A stretch of DNA of 50,000 nucleotides from Chrysomallon squamiferum (lineage: Eukaryota > Mollusca > Gastropoda > Neomphalida > Peltospiridae): NCBI GenBank assembly GCA_012295275.1, contig CM022667.1, forward strand, positions 19,293,410 through 19,343,409. Direction: 5' to 3'. The notes beneath the pieces were generated by a model, which saw nothing but the letters and a program-made list of their open reading frames with translations, made no database searches and had not been told where the DNA came from. Every line of letters begins with the position of its first letter. The first letter of the stretch is position 1. Below are positions 46,272 to 50,000 of this stretch, in pieces. The position numbers were made by a program, and so were the translations under genes.

Positions 46272-47107
46272 TACATACAGATATGTACACCTAAATATCA
46301 ATATTATAACCTCGAATAATACATATTTCCACACACATATGCATAAATACACAGACGAATATGTACACATATATTCATAACTTACTTATCTCCAATATAC
46401 AATTGATTGTGTAATGAATCTGAAATAAGCTATTGCAAGTTTTTTAGTCTGTGTTGCAATTCATTGTTTACTGTTCATATTCGTTCAGAAAAGTAGATGG
46501 TTGAAAAAATATATATCACTGAAACTGAATACATTTCTTTTTTTAAATTTTCTATTTGAAAATTTGGATATAAACACAAAGTCACACACAAACACGTACA
46601 TATTTGTTCGAAATGTGCAGTTTAAAACGATGAAAACGAAAGCTTTTCTGTTTATTTGGTCGAATCATCTCAGTTTTCTCTTTTTTCATCCTTTATTAGA
46701 GGCTGTTTTTGTTTTTTTCTTTCTATCTCCGAACACGTGGCTATAGTAAACTAAAACTTTATAATACGAATTAATACAAAGAAACGGGTACAAATAATAT
46801 AAGAAGGGTGTGTGGGAGGGGTGTGAAAAGAATGGCAAAAATAAATAAAGAAAATAAATAAGGCGACTAAATAAAGTAAATGAAAGAAAAATACTCAACT
46901 TCTGCTGAGCAGAGAGTCACAGAAAATAAAAATACAGGTCACTTAAAATGAAAAGTGAAGGAAAAAGAAAAAATGAAAGAAAAGATTATTTCTTTGACGG
47001 ATAGAATAATTCTATTAACTAACATTCATAGAATAAAGTTTGTGAGAGCTGGAGAGATTGTTGGTCGGTATTTTTGGTTAGTGCTTGTTTATGTATTTTG
47101 ATATACG

Positions 47108-47108
<1 letters not shown>

Positions 47109-47152
<44 letters not shown>
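47109..47152. repeat. (GT)n microsatellite
   Basis: About 22 units. Alternating purine-pyrimidine DNA of this length can adopt a left-handed form. Confidence 0.92.
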
Positions 47153-47155
<3 letters not shown>

Positions 47156-48802
47156 AAAAATATATGAATGTTTTTCTTTTATAATAACACCAAAACTATG
47201 TAAATAATCACTAATATAATCGTATAATGTTGTCTGAAAAACCCCACCTAGTTATCAGATTACATCATGTAATAATAAATTTACGTGTCTACGCTTTATA
47301 ACACATCTTTCTGTGCATGTGTTTCTGTCTCGCTCGCTCTCTCTTTCTGTCGCGTTGTCTCTGTCTTTCTGTCTGTCTGTCAGTCTTTACAAAAACATAC
47401 CCACATTTTAAATCGTATATAAACGTTAAGAAATAGTTTAAATCTATAACTCAGACCACCTGGTGAAAATGCTTTCAGATGCACAGACACAGAAGTCAAT
47501 GGTTGGTTATACCCTAGAAATAAATCTTGTTTTAATAGAATAAATTTAAAAAAATATGTAAAAAATAAAAAAGGACGACGTGTCGAGCGACATTTTCAAA
47601 TTAGATTATTTAACAACCATTACACAGAGAAATTAAAAAAAAAAAAAAAATTGCAAAAGTACTTTAATATGAAATAATAGTATAAACAGAAATAAATTTA
47701 AAATTCAGTGAAGCCAGATTTTTGTATAAATTATTATATAAATATGGTAATGAAGAAAATCTGTAAGGAAAATGATAATGATGCTGCAACAGTAGTAATA
47801 GAAGGTGTAGCAGTAATAATAATAGTAAAATTAGTAATAGTAATAGTAATAATAGTAATAATTGTACTAGTAGGCAATGGCGGATAAGCGTGAACAATTA
47901 TGGGGGCTTTTTTGCGAACTGCAAATTCTGGGTATCTGCAGTGATGTTCCATAACAAGTTTTTACTAGATACTGTGATAACAATAACAACAGAAGTGTTA
48001 TTATCTATTAGTTGCTTTATATGCACTGAGCTAATATATATATGTGTGTGTGTGTGTGTGCCTGTGTGTGTGTTGTATGTGTGTGGGTGTGGGTGCGCGC
48101 GTGTGAACGTTTTAAAATATATTTATTTATTAACTTCTGCTAGATATACTCTCTTTTATAGTGGTTAAAACCAGGATGTTTTAGGAGTCGAAATTCTGAT
48201 ACAAAGAAACAGATAAATATTTATTTTAATTAAATTTTCTCTTTTTACTTTTCTTTCCTTTTTCAGGACACTTAAAGGTGCGGCTGAACAATCCTGTCCA
48301 TCAATAAACCTCTGTTTATTTTTACTTTCTGTCTCTTTCTTCACAGTTCTATTGATCTGGTCAAACGATGTGAACGGTGCAGATGAAGAATATTAAATCT
48401 TTGCGGTATTCATAAATTAACAATCCCAAAAATACTGTTTAATTATGTTAAATACATTTGCCGTATTCACCCCTTTGTATTTAGTCTCATATAAATTATT
48501 TGCTTTATAAGAAATATCATTCAAATACGAGTTTAGTGTGTTGCATAAATATTAATTACTCGTAAATAAAATATCTACTCTGACTGGCAGAGCTGGTTAA
48601 CTCTGCATTAACAATTTATATTGTGATTTAGATTCTAGGACACTATAATCTCCTTCATTAAACGTAATACTTATATATTCTACAATTAATCTTTTTATCT
48701 ATTTTCATATATTCACTAAACGTTGAAGCATATATGTCACACATATATATATATATATATTTTTAGACTTTTTTTTTTAAATTGAAATATATATATATAT
48801 AT

Positions 48803-48890
48803 TGTTCAGAGTTCCTTCTTTAGTATTTTGTTGCTGATTTAGTTAGATTTGAAAATAAAATTTTGAAAAGAAAATTTTTAAAACGGTTTT
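48803..48890. repeat. diverged dispersed repeat, copy 1
   Basis: TGTTCAGAGTTCCTTCTTTAG and the following AAAATTTTGAAAAG resemble the segment at 49543-49607 (CGTTCAGAAATTTTCTTTAG, then GAAAATTTTGAAAACAG). Both copies follow directly after a dinucleotide array. Confidence 0.5.
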
Positions 48891-49311
48891 CACGTACTGT
48901 CGAAAACTGGAAAGTTTATGTTTAAAAAATTATTACAGATGAGATGATGACGCATTCTTACACGCGACTGTTAGATCCGGGTAAAAAACATAATGTAGTG
49001 ATGTTTGCCACTTTCAATCAGGTAGTTTAAACATTGCGTTTTGCTTCAGTGATGTTTCAACAGTTGTAAGTAATTCTGTGACTCACTGGACTATTATCTC
49101 AATATGCAAATACACGTGTCCTGTTAGGCGAACACGGTTTATTTTTGAACGTGTTTTTCTTGTTAATTCTGTATCCAGGATGCGCGAACTGAAAGTACTA
49201 TGATTATATGCATTATAATGATTATTTACCTGAATTTAAGAAATTCCTTTTCCGTGTTCTTATTGCTTGAGGACAATGATCCCTCAGTTTGTTTTAACTT
49301 TATTATTATTA

Positions 49312-49356
<45 letters not shown>
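49312..49356. repeat. (TTA)n microsatellite
   Basis: About fifteen units, followed by a (TA)n run at about 49389-49410. Confidence 0.92.
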
Positions 49357-49490
49357 TATATTATTAACAATTATATATATAAATAATAATATATATATAT
49401 ATATATATATAAATACATTTCTTAATTTTCGGGCACTGACCAAGAACATAGGTTTTGGACGGAACCATATTTATTTCAATAAATTACATG

Positions 49491-49535
<45 letters not shown>
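49491..49535. repeat. (AC)n microsatellite
   Basis: About 22 units directly before the second copy of the diverged dispersed repeat. Confidence 0.92.
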
Positions 49536-49538
<3 letters not shown>

Positions 49539-49542
49539 TTAT

Positions 49543-49607
49543 CGTTCAGAAATTTTCTTTAGCCTTTAGTTGCAGACTTAGATATGAGAAGAAAATTTTG
49601 AAAACAG
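49543..49607. repeat. diverged dispersed repeat, copy 2
   Basis: Partner of the copy at 48803-48890; see that entry. It has no coding capacity. Confidence 0.5.
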
Positions 49608-49749
49608 TTTTGATTTTTAAAAATAACGAATACATTGTTATAAAATAACCATCTTATTTTGATTCAGACGTCAACGAAATCAGTACACGTGATTTCATTT
49701 AGTTTTGGTGTTATTTTGGATTGCAGGATAAAAAATAATAATAAAGTAA

Positions 49750-49818
49750 AATAACTGGTTTCTGTCTTAAGATATCAGCTTTATCCACCTACTTAGGTGG
49801 AATGTCGAATTCGACATT
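49750..49818. repeat. dispersed repeat copy B with two hairpins
   Basis: Matches copy A at 25195-25250 through ATAACTGGTT(T)CTGTCTTAAGATA. It continues into CCACCT-ACTT-AGGTGG (49785-49800, stem-loop) and AATGTCGAATTCGACATT (49801-49818, a perfect 18-base palindrome). Confidence 0.65.
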
Positions 49819-50000
49819 TTTTTGTTTTTTTTACCTTAGCTAGATAAAGGTCTTTATACATGTATATATGCGTCTTCAGAAAAGAATGTTTATTTGTCTA
49901 CTTTAGTTATTGTAATCTATATGTTTGTGTGTGTCTGTTTGTGCGTCGTTTGTTAGTGCACCAGTTCATTTGGTTCATTTGGTTGCTGCATTTATTAGGG

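Larger units (their letters stand above)
46087..50000. other. non-coding right flank
   Basis: Simple repeats and AT-rich DNA only. The start exon of the protease gene may lie in its first part, but I could not identify it. No gene with convincing splice sites was found on either strand. Confidence 0.5.

Noticed and set aside
47734-47952. Minus-strand frame starting MEHHCRYPEFAVRKKAP
   Set aside because: The first 28 codons look reasonable, but it runs into a degenerate (TAA)-type repeat and shows no homology or exon partners that I could find.

Overview
The window is a very AT-rich stretch of animal nuclear DNA. It has short introns, long AT-rich 3' flanks and many simple repeats: (TA)n, (TTA)n, (GT)n, (GA)n and (AAAT)n. 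Orthologues of CTCF, FBXO31 and MPV17L2, an hnRNP C/RALY-type RRM and tandem TSP1 repeats point to a bilaterian. Texture and gene content fit a mollusc or another lophotrochozoan, but I cannot name a species. I rebuilt gene models by hand by joining exons whose splice sites and reading phases agree. No rRNA, CRISPR array, operon or intact transposon was seen.

Layout from left to right: (1) 1-1543, plus: last three exons of an unrecognised gene whose acidic, Ser/Asn-rich tail contains imperfect ~10-residue repeats. (2) 4131-9135, minus: a complete nine-exon FBXO31 gene of 395 codons. (3) 11331-11999, minus: an intronless MPV17L2-type gene of 222 codons. (4) 15827-19037, plus: a six-exon gene of 291 codons joining an hnRNP C/RALY-type RRM to two zinc fingers that look like the N-terminal fingers of BCL11A/B. 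Its likely promoter and 5' non-coding exon lie near 14000-14184. (5) 24031-26103, minus: a three-exon gene for a secreted acidic, prohormone-like protein of 373 codons. (6) 30386-35736, plus: CTCF, five coding exons and 1150 codons, with eleven zinc fingers and a long C-terminal tail. (7) 36993-45880, minus, possibly to 46086: a secreted mosaic protease with a Cys-rich module, nine thrombospondin type 1 repeats and a C-terminal trypsin domain. From 46.1 kb to the end I see only repeats and non-coding DNA.

The genes do not form a pathway. The RRM gene and the secreted-protein gene converge; the secreted-protein gene and CTCF diverge from a shared 4.3 kb region; CTCF and the protease gene converge. 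Points most worth a second look: the RRM plus BCL11-type finger protein; CTCF with a YDI tripeptide where vertebrate CTCF has its cohesin-binding YDF; CTCF-like sites at the CTCF gene's own 5' region; and the recently duplicated TSP1 exons, with an exon relic at a duplication edge.
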